Assembly: GCF_030150285.1 (NCBI RefSeq)
Contig: NZ_JASLGE010000013.1
Coordinates: forward strand, 1-37,849
Direction of reading: 5' to 3'
DNA: 37,849 bases
DNA from: Pseudomonas sp.
GTDB taxonomy: Bacteria > Pseudomonadota > Gammaproteobacteria > Pseudomonadales > Pseudomonadaceae
Part shown: positions 23,980 through 32,715 of the stretch, one piece after another
Numbering within the stretch: position 1 is the first letter of the stretch
How the letters are laid out: each line of letters starts with the position of its first letter
Program-made: the position numbers and the translations under genes
Notes under the pieces: model-generated
Database searches by the model: none
What the model was told of the DNA's origin: nothing
Seen by the model: only the letters and a program-made list of their open reading frames with translations

Positions 23980-24684
23980 TTAGAACCGGAACACTTCCAT
24001 GTCGGTGCGAATCGGTGACGCCATCGGGATCTTCGGTTTATTGTCCTGTTTCGGCGCGGCCTTGGCCTCGGGTTTGCGCGGCTCAACCAGCGGCGGCTGA
24101 TTGGCCAATGGCTTGACCGCCGCCGCCAATTGCTCGCTCAACTGTTGCAGCAGCAACCCTTGAGCCTTGACCTGCTCGGCCGTGCTGCCGGTATGCGGCT
24201 GCTCCAGGTGAATCATGCGGTTATCGCGCACCTGACCACGCCGGTCGAGCAAGCGCCATTGCGCATCCAGCACGGCAGGCTGTTTGATGCCCGAGTCCAG
24301 GCGCGTAATCGACAACAACACTTGCACGTCCGGGGTAAAACCCGCTGTCGCCGGGGCCAGCACCACACGCTGGCTGTCCAGACGCCAAGCCAACTGGCGT
24401 AACAGTAACTGATCGATATCGGACGACAGGCTACCCGCCCAACGACCGTCCGTAGCCGCGCTGAGGCTGCCGTCGGTTTGACGCTGCAGCAGCGTTTCGC
24501 GTTGCAGGTAATCCGCCAGGGTCACCGGGCCAAGGACCACCGCCATGCCCGCACTTTGCTTGGGCTGGCCGGGGGTGCCGCTGTCCAGTTGGTAAAGGAC
24601 CGCAGGCTGATGCACGCTGCACCCCGCCAGCCCCAGCACACCGGCCAGCAGCGCAATTAAAGGAAGACGTAGAAGATTCATCAT
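23980..24684 (-). CDS. PqiC/YmbA-like ABC-type transport auxiliary lipoprotein
   Basis: The 234-residue product has a lipoprotein signal peptide with lipobox LAGC (Cys22) and the YmbA/PqiC fold (DUF330/ABC-type transport auxiliary component). Recognisable parts are YQLDSGTP near the mature N-terminus, VVLGPVTLADYLQRETLLQR, and the LSSDIDQLLLRQLAWRL segment. PqiC is the outer-membrane part of the PqiABC MCE-protein system that spans the envelope. The other subunits are not adjacent here. The C-terminus is a Pro/Lys-rich tail unlike the core family. ATGs at 24684 and 24681 are equally good. It ends against a strong bidirectional terminator. Confidence 0.83.
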   Translation of the reverse strand: MMNLLRLPLIALLAGVLGLAGCSVHQPAVLYQLDSGTPGQPKQSAGMAVVLGPVTLADYLQRETLLQRQTDGSLSAATDGRWAGSLSSDIDQLLLRQLAWRLDSQRVVLAPATAGFTPDVQVLLSITRLDSGIKQPAVLDAQWRLLDRRGQVRDNRMIHLEQPHTGSTAEQVKAQGLLLQQLSEQLAAAVKPLANQPPLVEPRKPEAKAAPKQDNKPKIPMASPIRTDMEVFRF

Positions 24685-24862
24685 TCCATCCAGGTGACCG
24701 CCATCCGGCGCGCCACAGTGTGATTCTCGAGAAAGCTTTCGGGCAAATCGCCACTATGCGACGCCGAAAGAGCGCCACATCATCCGCGAATATCCAGCCC
24801 GACTCCAGCGCTGTAACGCCGATCTACGCGATAAAACGCAGACCGGGTAGGCTCATCCGCGC

Positions 24863-27127
24863 TTATTCGGGCACATCAACCAGCAACGCGTCCACGCGCT
24901 GGAAGCCACGCGGCAGTTTATTGCCACGTCGGCCACGCTCGCCTTTGTAGTGCTCCAGGTCGTCGGCCTTGAGTGACAACGTGCGCTTGCCGGCCTGCAA
25001 CACCAGGGTGGCGTTATCAGGCAGCACGGCAATGGCCGTCACATACTCTTCGCGGTTGGCCACACGTTCTCCAGGTATGCCAATGATCTTGTTGCCCTTG
25101 CCTTTGCCCAGTTGCGGCAGGTCGCTGACTTTGAAAACCAACAACCGGCCTTCTGTGGTAACGGCCGCCAGCCAGTTGTGCTCGCGGTCGGCCACCGGGC
25201 GCGGCAGCATGACCTGCGCGCCTTTGGGCAGGCTCAGCAGTGCCTTGCCCGCTTTGTTCTTGGCTTGCAGGTCTTCGCCCTTGACCACAAAACCGTAGCC
25301 GGCGTCGGAGGCAATGACGTACAGCGCATCGTCATCGGGCAGCAGCACGCACTCAAAGGTCGCCCCCGGTGGCGGTGCCAAACGGCCGGTCAGGGGCTCG
25401 CCCTGGCCACGGGCCGACGGCAGGGTATGCGCCGCCACCGAGTAGCTGCGCCCGGTCGAGTCAATAAACACCGCGAATTGGTTGGAGCGGCCTGTTGCGG
25501 CCGTTTTATAGCCATCGCCGGCTTTATAGGACAAGCCCGTCGCGTCCAGGTCATGACCTTTACCGCAACGCACCCAACCCTTTTCAGACAGCACAACCGT
25601 CACTGCTTCAGTCGGCACCAGCTCGTTTTCTGACAAGGCCTTGGCTTCTGCGCGGGCCACGATGGGTGAACGACGGTCGTCGCCATAGGTTTCGGCGTCG
25701 GCCAGCAGTTCGCTGCGCACCAGTTTTTTCAGCTTGGCTTCACTGCCCAGCAAGGTTTGCAGCTTGGCTTGTTCTTTGCGCAGCGCGTCTTGCTCGTCGC
25801 GCAGCTTCATCTCTTCAAGACGGGCCAATTGGCGCAAGCGCGTGTCGAGGATGTAGTCGGCCTGGATTTCGCTCAATTCGAAACGGGCGATCAGCTGTAC
25901 CTTGGGGTGTTCCTCGGTGCGAATGATGTGAATCACTTCGTCGAGGTTCAGGTAAGCGATCAACAAACCGTCCAACAGGTGCAGGCGGCGCTCGACTTTA
26001 TCGAGACGGAACTGCAAGCGGCGGCGCACAGTTTGTACGCGGAATTCCAGCCACTCCACCAGCAAGGCACGCAGGTTTTTCAGCTGCGGCTTACCGTCCA
26101 GGCCGATGATGTTGATGTTGACCCGGAACGTGGACTCCAGCTCGGTCACGGCGAACAAGTGCTGCATCAACTCGTCGAGGTCGACTTTGTTGTTGCGCGG
26201 GATGATCACGATACGGCACGGGTTTTCGTGGTCAGACTCGTCACGCAGGTCGGTGACCATCGCCAGCTTGGTCGGCTTGGCCTGCATCAGCGCGGCGATT
26301 TGCTCCAGCACCTTGGCACCCGACACCTGGTGCGGCAATGCCGTCACCACAATGTCGCCGTCTTCGATGTGGTACACGGCACGCATACGCACCGAGCCGC
26401 GACCGGTCTGGTAGATCTTCAGCAGGTCGGCACGCGGGGTAATGATTTCGGCTTCAGTCGGGTAGTCCGGGCCTTGAATATGCTCGCAGAGTTGCTCGAC
26501 CGTGGCCTTGGGCTCGTCGAGCAAGCGCACGCACGCCGTGGCCACTTCACGCAGGTTGTGCGGCGGCACGTCGGTGGCCATGCCCACGGCGATACCAGTG
26601 GTGCCATTGAGCAGGATGTTCGGCAAACGCGCCGGTAACACAGCAGGTTCGTCGAGGGTGCCGTCAAAGTTCGGCACCCAGTCCGCCGTGCCCTGGCCCA
26701 GTTCGCTGAGCAGCACTTCGGAATAACGCGACAAGCGCGCTTCGGTGTAACGCATGGCCGCGAATGACTTGGGATCATCCGGCGCACCCCAGTTGCCCTG
26801 GCCGTCGACCAGGGTGTAGCGGTAGCTGAACGGCTGCGCCATCAGCACCATGGCTTCGTAACAGGCCGAGTCGCCATGGGGGTGAAACTTACCGAGCACG
26901 TCACCGACGGTACGCGCCGATTTCTTGTGCTTGGAATCTGCATCCAGCCCCAATTCGCTCATGGCGTAGACAATGCGTCGCTGCACAGGCTTGAGGCCAT
27001 CACCGATATGCGGCAAGGCCCGGTCCATGATCACGTACATGGAGTAGTTGAGGTAGGCCTGTTCGGTGAAGTCGGCCAGTGACCGGCGTTCTACGCCGTC
27101 CAGGCTGAGATCAAGGGAGTCGCTCAT
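24863..27127 (-). CDS. parC: DNA topoisomerase IV subunit A
   Basis: ParC is the DNA-cleaving subunit of topoisomerase IV, which unlinks daughter chromosomes. The 754-residue product has the breakage-reunion domain with catalytic Tyr127 in AMRYTEARLS and the quinolone-resistance region HPHGDSACYEAMV. Positions Ser87 and Glu91 carry the susceptible-type residues. The C-terminal beta-pinwheel follows (about 490-740: blades such as GDGYKTAATGRSNQFAVF). The ATG at 27127 is 11 nt after the retropepsin-like gene. The parC-protease-esterase-parE order seems ancestral in Pseudomonas. Confidence 0.97.
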   Translation of the reverse strand: MSDSLDLSLDGVERRSLADFTEQAYLNYSMYVIMDRALPHIGDGLKPVQRRIVYAMSELGLDADSKHKKSARTVGDVLGKFHPHGDSACYEAMVLMAQPFSYRYTLVDGQGNWGAPDDPKSFAAMRYTEARLSRYSEVLLSELGQGTADWVPNFDGTLDEPAVLPARLPNILLNGTTGIAVGMATDVPPHNLREVATACVRLLDEPKATVEQLCEHIQGPDYPTEAEIITPRADLLKIYQTGRGSVRMRAVYHIEDGDIVVTALPHQVSGAKVLEQIAALMQAKPTKLAMVTDLRDESDHENPCRIVIIPRNNKVDLDELMQHLFAVTELESTFRVNINIIGLDGKPQLKNLRALLVEWLEFRVQTVRRRLQFRLDKVERRLHLLDGLLIAYLNLDEVIHIIRTEEHPKVQLIARFELSEIQADYILDTRLRQLARLEEMKLRDEQDALRKEQAKLQTLLGSEAKLKKLVRSELLADAETYGDDRRSPIVARAEAKALSENELVPTEAVTVVLSEKGWVRCGKGHDLDATGLSYKAGDGYKTAATGRSNQFAVFIDSTGRSYSVAAHTLPSARGQGEPLTGRLAPPPGATFECVLLPDDDALYVIASDAGYGFVVKGEDLQAKNKAGKALLSLPKGAQVMLPRPVADREHNWLAAVTTEGRLLVFKVSDLPQLGKGKGNKIIGIPGERVANREEYVTAIAVLPDNATLVLQAGKRTLSLKADDLEHYKGERGRRGNKLPRGFQRVDALLVDVPE

Positions 27128-27138
27128 GCGGACCTCAT

Positions 27139-27660
27139 TCAGTATGTTGACTGGCGCAACAGCATGGTGCCGTCACGCTGAGTAAATTCAAGTTGGTTCA
27201 AGGCGCTCATGCCCAGCAGCACTTGTTCGCCTTCAAGCCCGGGCGCAGCCACCGCACGCACGTCGCGCAGCACGATGGCCCCCAGTTGCAGGCGGTCGAT
27301 CCGGGTGCGATAGCCCTGCGCACGGCCATTGGCGGTGCTCAGGGTGACGGGCACGCCTTTGGGCAACGCCAGTTGCCGGGCCAGGTCCAGCGGCACCGCC
27401 ACATCGGTGGCCCCGGTATCGAGTAAAAATTCTACGGGCACGTTGTTGATGCGCCCGCTCGCCACAAAGTGACCCTGCACATTGCCCCGCAACGTGACTT
27501 CGATATACCCGTCGCCTTGCTGCGAGGTCACTTCCGTGTTGGGGTTTTCCTGCTTTTGCTCCCAGCGCCCGAAAAACTGGGTCGCCAGGTACAACCCCGC
27601 ACACCAAGCCACGATCATCAAGACGCGCCCCGCGCCCTTGCCCGGTGCCTGAGTGCTCAT
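27139..27660 (-). CDS. Retropepsin-like aspartic protease family protein
   Basis: The 173-residue product has one N-terminal membrane anchor (about 12-30, RVLMIVAWCAGLYLATQFFG) and a periplasmic domain of the clan AA/TIGR02281 type with the active-site triad DTGATDVAVP (Asp81). Downstream are the flap-like AQGYRTRIDRLQLGAIVL and the second Gly motif VLLGMSALNQLEF. Such single-domain retropepsin-like proteins probably dimerise to make an active site. Substrates are unknown to me. Its start overlaps the end of the esterase-like gene by 4 nt (ATGA) and it is followed by parC after 11 nt, so the four genes probably form one operon. Confidence 0.88.
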   Translation of the reverse strand: MSTQAPGKGAGRVLMIVAWCAGLYLATQFFGRWEQKQENPNTEVTSQQGDGYIEVTLRGNVQGHFVASGRINNVPVEFLLDTGATDVAVPLDLARQLALPKGVPVTLSTANGRAQGYRTRIDRLQLGAIVLRDVRAVAAPGLEGEQVLLGMSALNQLEFTQRDGTMLLRQSTY

Positions 27661-28637
27661 GGGTTAGCGCTCCAGCCGCCCGGCGGCGCAGCAAAACGCC
27701 ACACCACGGGGCGCTTCTCGCCATCGGCACGCACATGGTCGCCGTTATCGACACCGATCCATGCACCGCTGGCATCCAGGCTCAAGGCTTCGGTGTTGCC
27801 ATAGGCGATGTGGTACTGGCGGGCATCGGTCAAGGCGTCGTTGGCAAACGACCAGCAGCGCTCTACTTCACCCGTGTTCAGGGTGCGACGGCACACCTGG
27901 TACGCCATTCGCTCCAGGGTGAAGAGTTTGCCCTCGAACAGCACCAGGTCAGCAAAATCCTTTTGCCGCGCCTTGACCTTGAGTTGCGGCGGCGGCGCTT
28001 GCAGGCCACCTTCACTCATCAGCACGCAGCCACCTTCGCAGTCCCACACGCGCTGTTTTTTGCGCACGGTCAGCAAACCACGGCGTTCACGCTCGGCCGC
28101 CAACCAGATCTGATTGCCCTGCGGGTTGACCGCAATGCCTTCAAACAAGGCGTTGAAGTGAAGCAACATGCCGCTGGCGCGCGCCTGGCGTACCAGCGCC
28201 GGGTCAATTTTCAGCCAGGACGGTGAGCCCAGCGGCGGTACCAGCAGCACCGCTGCATGGGCTTCGCTGACCACGTAGCGATTGCCCGCGTCATCACAAC
28301 TGATGCCTTCGAAATCCAGATCCCCGCCGCGCAAGGGGGCAATGGCTTTGCCCATCATGCGCACCCCCCACGGCAAGCCGCTTTCAGGCGGGGGCGGCAC
28401 GTCAATACTCATCGGCTCGGCCTGCCACAGGTCCGCGCGGGTATCGAGGTAGTAAATCTGGTCATCATCACGATCAGATACTGCCCACAGCTCCCCCTGA
28501 CACAGCGCCAGCCCCGACAAATTGCCACCGCGCATACCTTCCACGGCATGCTCGGACTGCAACACCAGCTCAGGCCAGGTCTCAGCCATGACCGGCGTCG
28601 CACTCAGGCACAGCATCGCCAGTACGGCGCTGCGCAT
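27657..28637 (-). CDS. Secreted esterase-like activity of phytase family protein
   Basis: The 326-residue product has a Sec signal peptide (MRSAVLAMLCLSATPVMA) and then a beta-propeller-like domain: GNLSGLALCQGELWAVSDRDD, LDFEGISCDDAGNRYVVSEAH, FEGIAVNPQGNQIWLAAERE and YGNTEALSLDASGAWIGVDNGD. This fits the esterase-like activity of phytase family (PF13449), whose physiological substrate is not established. Three Cys pairs in the mature part fit an oxidising periplasm. The start ATG shares one base with the parE stop (TGATG) and the end overlaps the retropepsin-like gene. A longer frame to 28679 is inside parE and rejected. Confidence 0.87.
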   Translation of the reverse strand: MRSAVLAMLCLSATPVMAETWPELVLQSEHAVEGMRGGNLSGLALCQGELWAVSDRDDDQIYYLDTRADLWQAEPMSIDVPPPPESGLPWGVRMMGKAIAPLRGGDLDFEGISCDDAGNRYVVSEAHAAVLLVPPLGSPSWLKIDPALVRQARASGMLLHFNALFEGIAVNPQGNQIWLAAERERRGLLTVRKKQRVWDCEGGCVLMSEGGLQAPPPQLKVKARQKDFADLVLFEGKLFTLERMAYQVCRRTLNTGEVERCWSFANDALTDARQYHIAYGNTEALSLDASGAWIGVDNGDHVRADGEKRPVVWRFAAPPGGWSANP

Positions 28638-30541
28638 CAGGCCAGCACCTGCGCCAGGTTGCCTTTGGACTCGAGCCAAGACTTGCGATCACCCGCACGT
28701 TTTTTCGCCAGCAGCATGTCCATCATTTCCGAGGTGGCGGCAAAGTCTTCCAGGGTCAGTTGCACCAAGCGCCGCGTGTTGGGGTCCATGGTGGTTTCGC
28801 GCAGTTGCGGCGGGTTCATTTCACCCAGGCCCTTGAAGCGTGTGACCTGCGGCTTGCCGCGTTTTTTCTCGGCCACCAGGCGGTCGAGAATGCCGTCGCG
28901 CTCAGCCTCGTCGAGGGCATAGAAAATTTCCTTGCCCAAGTCGATGCGGTACAGCGGCGGCATGGCCACATACACGTGACCCGCGTCCACCAGCGGGCGG
29001 AAGTGCTGCACGAACAGCGCGCAGAGCAAGGTCGCAATGTGCAAGCCGTCGGAGTCGGCGTCGGCCAGGATGCAGATTTTGCCGTAGCGCAGTTGGCTGA
29101 TGTCCGCCGCGCCGGGGTCGACACCAATGGCGACGGCGATGTTGTGCACTTCCTGGCTGGCCAGGACTTCGCTGCCATCGACTTCCCAGGTGTTCAGGAT
29201 TTTGCCGCGCAACGGCAGAATTGCCTGGAACTCCTTGTCCCGCGCCTGCTTGGCCGAGCCGCCGGCAGAATCACCTTCCACCAGAAACAACTCGGAGCGC
29301 ATCGGGTCTTGCCCGGCGCAGTCGGCCAGCTTGCCGGGCAGCGCCGGGCCTTGGGTGATGCGCTTGCGCTCAACTTTCTTACTGGCTTTAAGGCGTCGGC
29401 CGGCGTTATTAATCGCCAGCTCGGCCAGTTGCATGCCCAGCTCAGGGTTGGCGTTAAGCCATAGGCTGAAGGCATCTTTGACCACGCCCGAGACAAACGC
29501 CGCGGCCTCACGGGACGACAGGCGCTCTTTGGTCTGGCCGGAGAATTGCGGCTCCTGCATTTTCATCGACACGACGAAGGCGATGCGCTCCCAGACGTCT
29601 TCCGGGGCCAGTTTTACACCCCGTGGCAACAGGCTGCGGAACTCACAGAACTCGCGCATGGCATCCAGCAAACCCTGGCGCAGGCCGTTAACGTGGGTGC
29701 CGCCCTGTGCGGTGGGAATCAGGTTGACGTAGCTTTCCTGAACACTGTCGCCCCCCTCGGGCAGCCACAGCAACGCCCAGTCGATGGCTTCTTTATTACC
29801 CGCCAGGCTGCCGCAGAAAGGTTCGTTGGGCAGGCGCTCGAACTCGCTGACCGCATCTACCAGGTACGAGCGCAGGCCATCTTCGTAGTGCCACTCGACC
29901 TTTTCTTGGGTATTTTTGTCTTCGAAAGTGACCAGCAGCCCTGGGCACAGCACAGCCTTGGCTTTAAGCACGTGCTTGAGGCGGCTGACCGAGAATTTCG
30001 GGGAGTCGAAGTATTTCGGGTCCGGCGCAAAGTACACGCTGGTACCCGTGTTGCGCTTGCCAACGCTGCCGATAACTTCAAGGTCAGTCGCCTTGTAGCC
30101 GTCAGCGAAGGTCATCTGGTATTCGTTGCCGTCGCGCTTGACCTTGACCCGAACCAGCGTCGACAGCGCGTTGACCACCGAAATACCCACACCGTGCAAG
30201 CCGCCGGAGAACTGGTAGTTTTTGTTGGAGAACTTGCCGCCCGCATGGAGCTTGGTCAGGATCAGTTCGACGCCTGGCACGCCCTCTTCAGGGTGAATGT
30301 CCACCGGCATGCCGCGCCCATCGTCGCTGACTTCCAGCGAGTGGTCGGCGTGCAAGATGACATGCACCGATTTGGCGTGACCGGCCAAGGCTTCGTCGAC
30401 GCTGTTGTCGATGACTTCCTGGGCCAAGTGGTTGGGCCGACTGGTGTCGGTGTACATGCCGGGGCGTTTGCGCACCGGGTCGAGGCCCGAGAGGACTTCG
30501 ATGGCGTCGGCGTTATAAGAGCTAGCGCTGGGAGTGGCCAT
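28637..30541 (-). CDS. parE: DNA topoisomerase IV subunit B
   Basis: ParE is the ATPase subunit of topoisomerase IV. The 634-residue product has the GHKL ATPase domain (QEVIDNSVDEALAGH, SDDGRGMPVDIHP, GGLHGVGISVVNALS) and a transducer domain. The TOPRIM domain has ELFLVEGDSAGGSAKQ, the divalent-metal Asp pair ILADADSDGLHI, and the C-terminal RFKGLGEMNPPQLRETTMDP motif. The length matches ParE rather than the longer GyrB. The ATG at 30541 is 43 nt after yqiA. The stop overlaps the start of the esterase-like gene, the first of two genes inserted between parE and parC. Confidence 0.97.
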   Translation of the reverse strand: MATPSASSYNADAIEVLSGLDPVRKRPGMYTDTSRPNHLAQEVIDNSVDEALAGHAKSVHVILHADHSLEVSDDGRGMPVDIHPEEGVPGVELILTKLHAGGKFSNKNYQFSGGLHGVGISVVNALSTLVRVKVKRDGNEYQMTFADGYKATDLEVIGSVGKRNTGTSVYFAPDPKYFDSPKFSVSRLKHVLKAKAVLCPGLLVTFEDKNTQEKVEWHYEDGLRSYLVDAVSEFERLPNEPFCGSLAGNKEAIDWALLWLPEGGDSVQESYVNLIPTAQGGTHVNGLRQGLLDAMREFCEFRSLLPRGVKLAPEDVWERIAFVVSMKMQEPQFSGQTKERLSSREAAAFVSGVVKDAFSLWLNANPELGMQLAELAINNAGRRLKASKKVERKRITQGPALPGKLADCAGQDPMRSELFLVEGDSAGGSAKQARDKEFQAILPLRGKILNTWEVDGSEVLASQEVHNIAVAIGVDPGAADISQLRYGKICILADADSDGLHIATLLCALFVQHFRPLVDAGHVYVAMPPLYRIDLGKEIFYALDEAERDGILDRLVAEKKRGKPQVTRFKGLGEMNPPQLRETTMDPNTRRLVQLTLEDFAATSEMMDMLLAKKRAGDRKSWLESKGNLAQVLA

Positions 30542-30584
30542 AGGGTCTCGTCGTTAGTCGTCAATGAAAAAGTCGACCGGTGCC

Positions 30585-31193
30585 CTAAAGCGCCGAAAAG
30601 TCGATAGTTTGATACTGTTTGGCATCGATACCGGAAAAGTTCAACAGCGCGGGCAGTTGCTGAGCAAACCCCAGGTAACTGTGATCGCCACCGGCCTGAA
30701 TGCGCAATGCACACGCCATGTAGTACTTTTCGGCATGGCGGTAATCAAGGGTTTCGTCGCCCGTTTGCAACCATACCTGATAACGCTGCGGCTCCCGGAG
30801 GGCGACCACTTCCAGTTCCGCCAGGGCGTCCACGTGATCGTGGGTCAGCTCCCAAGTGTGGCCGGTGTAATGGTTGGTTTGCGTGCCCAAGTAACCGTCA
30901 AACATCCGATGCGGGCTGACGGCCGGGTTAATCAGCAAGGCTTTGAGGCCCATCAGTTCGGCCAAATACGTCGCATAGTAGCCGCCGAGCGAGCTTCCGA
31001 CCAGCGTAGGGCTGCCCAGTTCACTGATCGCCGCCCGCAATTGCACCAGCGCTTCGCGCGGATGATGATGCAAGGCTGGCACCCGAAGCTGATCACCCAA
31101 GCCCATTTGCTGCATTGCTGAGGTCAACAGGGTGGATTTCTTCGACTCGGGAGCGCTGTTAAACCCGTGGATATACAAGATGGAACCGGACAT
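30585..31193 (-). CDS. yqiA: YqiA/YcfP family alpha/beta hydrolase
   Basis: The 202-residue product has the small alpha/beta hydrolase fold of the YqiA esterases: ILYIHGFNSAPESKK at the N-terminus (oxyanion hole), nucleophile elbow GSSLGGYYAT with Ser68, the acid near LQTGDETLDY, and the catalytic His in AGGDHSYLGF. E. coli YqiA shows palmitoyl-CoA and nitrophenyl ester activity, but its role is unknown. In E. coli it is also next to parE and cpdA, so the cluster is conserved between families. The parE start follows after 43 nt. Confidence 0.93.
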   Translation of the reverse strand: MSGSILYIHGFNSAPESKKSTLLTSAMQQMGLGDQLRVPALHHHPREALVQLRAAISELGSPTLVGSSLGGYYATYLAELMGLKALLINPAVSPHRMFDGYLGTQTNHYTGHTWELTHDHVDALAELEVVALREPQRYQVWLQTGDETLDYRHAEKYYMACALRIQAGGDHSYLGFAQQLPALLNFSGIDAKQYQTIDFSAL

Positions 31194-31287
31194 GCATCAC
31201 TCCCGAGGACAGTTGGGGCCGAACACAAAGGTGCGCAGTTTAGCCTGACTCAAGCCCCCTGACTCGCCCCGGTTCAGGTCGCGCCAC

Positions 31288-32103
31288 TCAGTAATTGTTC
31301 GCGCTGTAATCGGGTTCGAACACAAAGTCCTTAACCCGCGACACGCCGGTGTGCAGCGTGCCGTCCGGGTGCAGGCGCAACCAGCGATAACCGGGAGCCT
31401 CCTGGCTGACCTTGAAATCGTCGCTGCCCACCGCGAACTGAACGCAGGTCGACGGCGTCGCCAATAACCGGACACCGTTGCGCACCTGATCAAAAGGTTG
31501 GTGCACATGCCCCCACAACACGGCGCGCACTTGGGGAAACCGCTCCAGCACTTGCCAGAATTTCGCGGCATTGTGCAGGTTGATCGGTTCAATCCACGCG
31601 CAGCCCACCGGCACCGGGTGATGGTGCAGGCACACCAGATGATGACGGTCCGGCGCTTCGCTCACGGCTTGCACCAGTAAGCGCAGTTGGTCGTCTTCCA
31701 GGTAGCCGTGAGATTTGCCCGCCACGGCCGAGTTGAGCAGTGTTATGCGCCAGTTGCCAATATCGATGGTGGGCTTGAGCAGGCAACTGTGCACCGCCGC
31801 CTCAGCCATGGGCTGCAACTCATCGTGATTGCCAGGCAGCCAGCGGGCGCGGGGCGACAGCCCTTCGGTCATGCGACGAAAACGCTGGTAGGCCTGCACG
31901 GTGGTGTCTTGCGACAAATCGCCCGTGGCCAGCAACAGGTCGATGGACGGCTGCTCGGCGCGCACCAGTTCAATCACCTGTTGCAGGCTGTCAGCGGTGT
32001 TGAGCCCCACCAGCGAACCGCCCTCGTCCGCGAACAAATGGCTGTCCGTCAACTGCACCAGCAGCACCGGGTCGTCGGTGGTCAGCGTGGAAACATTAGG
32101 CAC
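31288..32103 (-). CDS. cpdA: 3',5'-cyclic-AMP phosphodiesterase CpdA
   Basis: CpdA hydrolyses cyclic AMP; in P. aeruginosa it sets cAMP levels and thus Vfr-dependent virulence gene expression. The 271-residue product has the metallophosphoesterase motifs QLTDSHLF (Asp20, His22), LLATGDLSQD, GNHDE, HHHP and GHVHQPF in order. I use the second GTG (32103), which gives MPNVSTLTTDDPVLLVQLTD as in relatives and has GGGAG 6 nt upstream. The GTG at 32118 would start before that ribosome site. The 94-nt gap to yqiA and the 159-nt gap upstream to the DUF1249 gene contain no other feature I can identify. Confidence 0.95.
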   Translation of the reverse strand: MPNVSTLTTDDPVLLVQLTDSHLFADEGGSLVGLNTADSLQQVIELVRAEQPSIDLLLATGDLSQDTTVQAYQRFRRMTEGLSPRARWLPGNHDELQPMAEAAVHSCLLKPTIDIGNWRITLLNSAVAGKSHGYLEDDQLRLLVQAVSEAPDRHHLVCLHHHPVPVGCAWIEPINLHNAAKFWQVLERFPQVRAVLWGHVHQPFDQVRNGVRLLATPSTCVQFAVGSDDFKVSQEAPGYRWLRLHPDGTLHTGVSRVKDFVFEPDYSANNY

Positions 32104-32262
32104 GGCGCTCTCCCGCACAAAGTGGATATAAAAAACTGGCAGTCGGCAATTTTACTCACTTTCTATCGGCGCGAGCAGGATGCGTGATCATCGTTAACGA
32201 TAGCGCGTGTTCGCGGGAAAAACTCGCCCTGTTTGACACGATTAATCGCGTAGCGGCCGAAC

Positions 32263-32715
32263 TCAGCGAACTTGCGCGTACTCATGACCGCAGGCCAGGC
32301 AGTGGCTCAGCCATTCGCCCAGAAACACATTGAGCTGAGCCTTTTCATCAGGCTGGTGCATGGCCACGTTGGGGTACGGATAAATGCTGCGAAACCGCCG
32401 CGCATGCTCGGCAGCCACCACTTCAGCCATGCGCGCGTCGTGGTACACCTGCACCTGCAATTCCGGTACCGGCAACCACGGCAAGCTGTGTTCCTGGCGC
32501 ACGCGCAAGGTGCTGGTATAGGGGCAATCGAGCAGCACTTCGAGGGTCAGGACGCCGAGCATCTGGTCCCCTTGGGTCACGGCAATACGGCGCGCAGCCG
32601 GTTGCCCACGCATATCGGGCAACAAACGCATCAGACGCGCATAGTTGGCTTCGCAGGCGGCCTGCAAGCCAATCAAGTCGACCTTATAACGATCGCGCAG
32701 CGCGTTTACGACCAT
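32263..32715 (-). CDS. DUF1249 (YqiB) family protein
   Basis: The 150-residue soluble protein matches the YqiB/DUF1249 family: KVDLIGLQAACEANYARLMRLLPD at the N-terminus, LEVLLDCPYTSTLRVRQEH, VQVYHDARMAEVVAAE and YPYPNVAMHQPDEKAQLNVFLGEWLSHCL at the C-terminus. Function is not established. It overlaps the end of nudF by 10 nt and in E. coli too it lies between nudF and cpdA, so it is probably linked to this nucleotide-metabolism cluster. Confidence 0.92.
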   Translation of the reverse strand: MVVNALRDRYKVDLIGLQAACEANYARLMRLLPDMRGQPAARRIAVTQGDQMLGVLTLEVLLDCPYTSTLRVRQEHSLPWLPVPELQVQVYHDARMAEVVAAEHARRFRSIYPYPNVAMHQPDEKAQLNVFLGEWLSHCLACGHEYAQVR

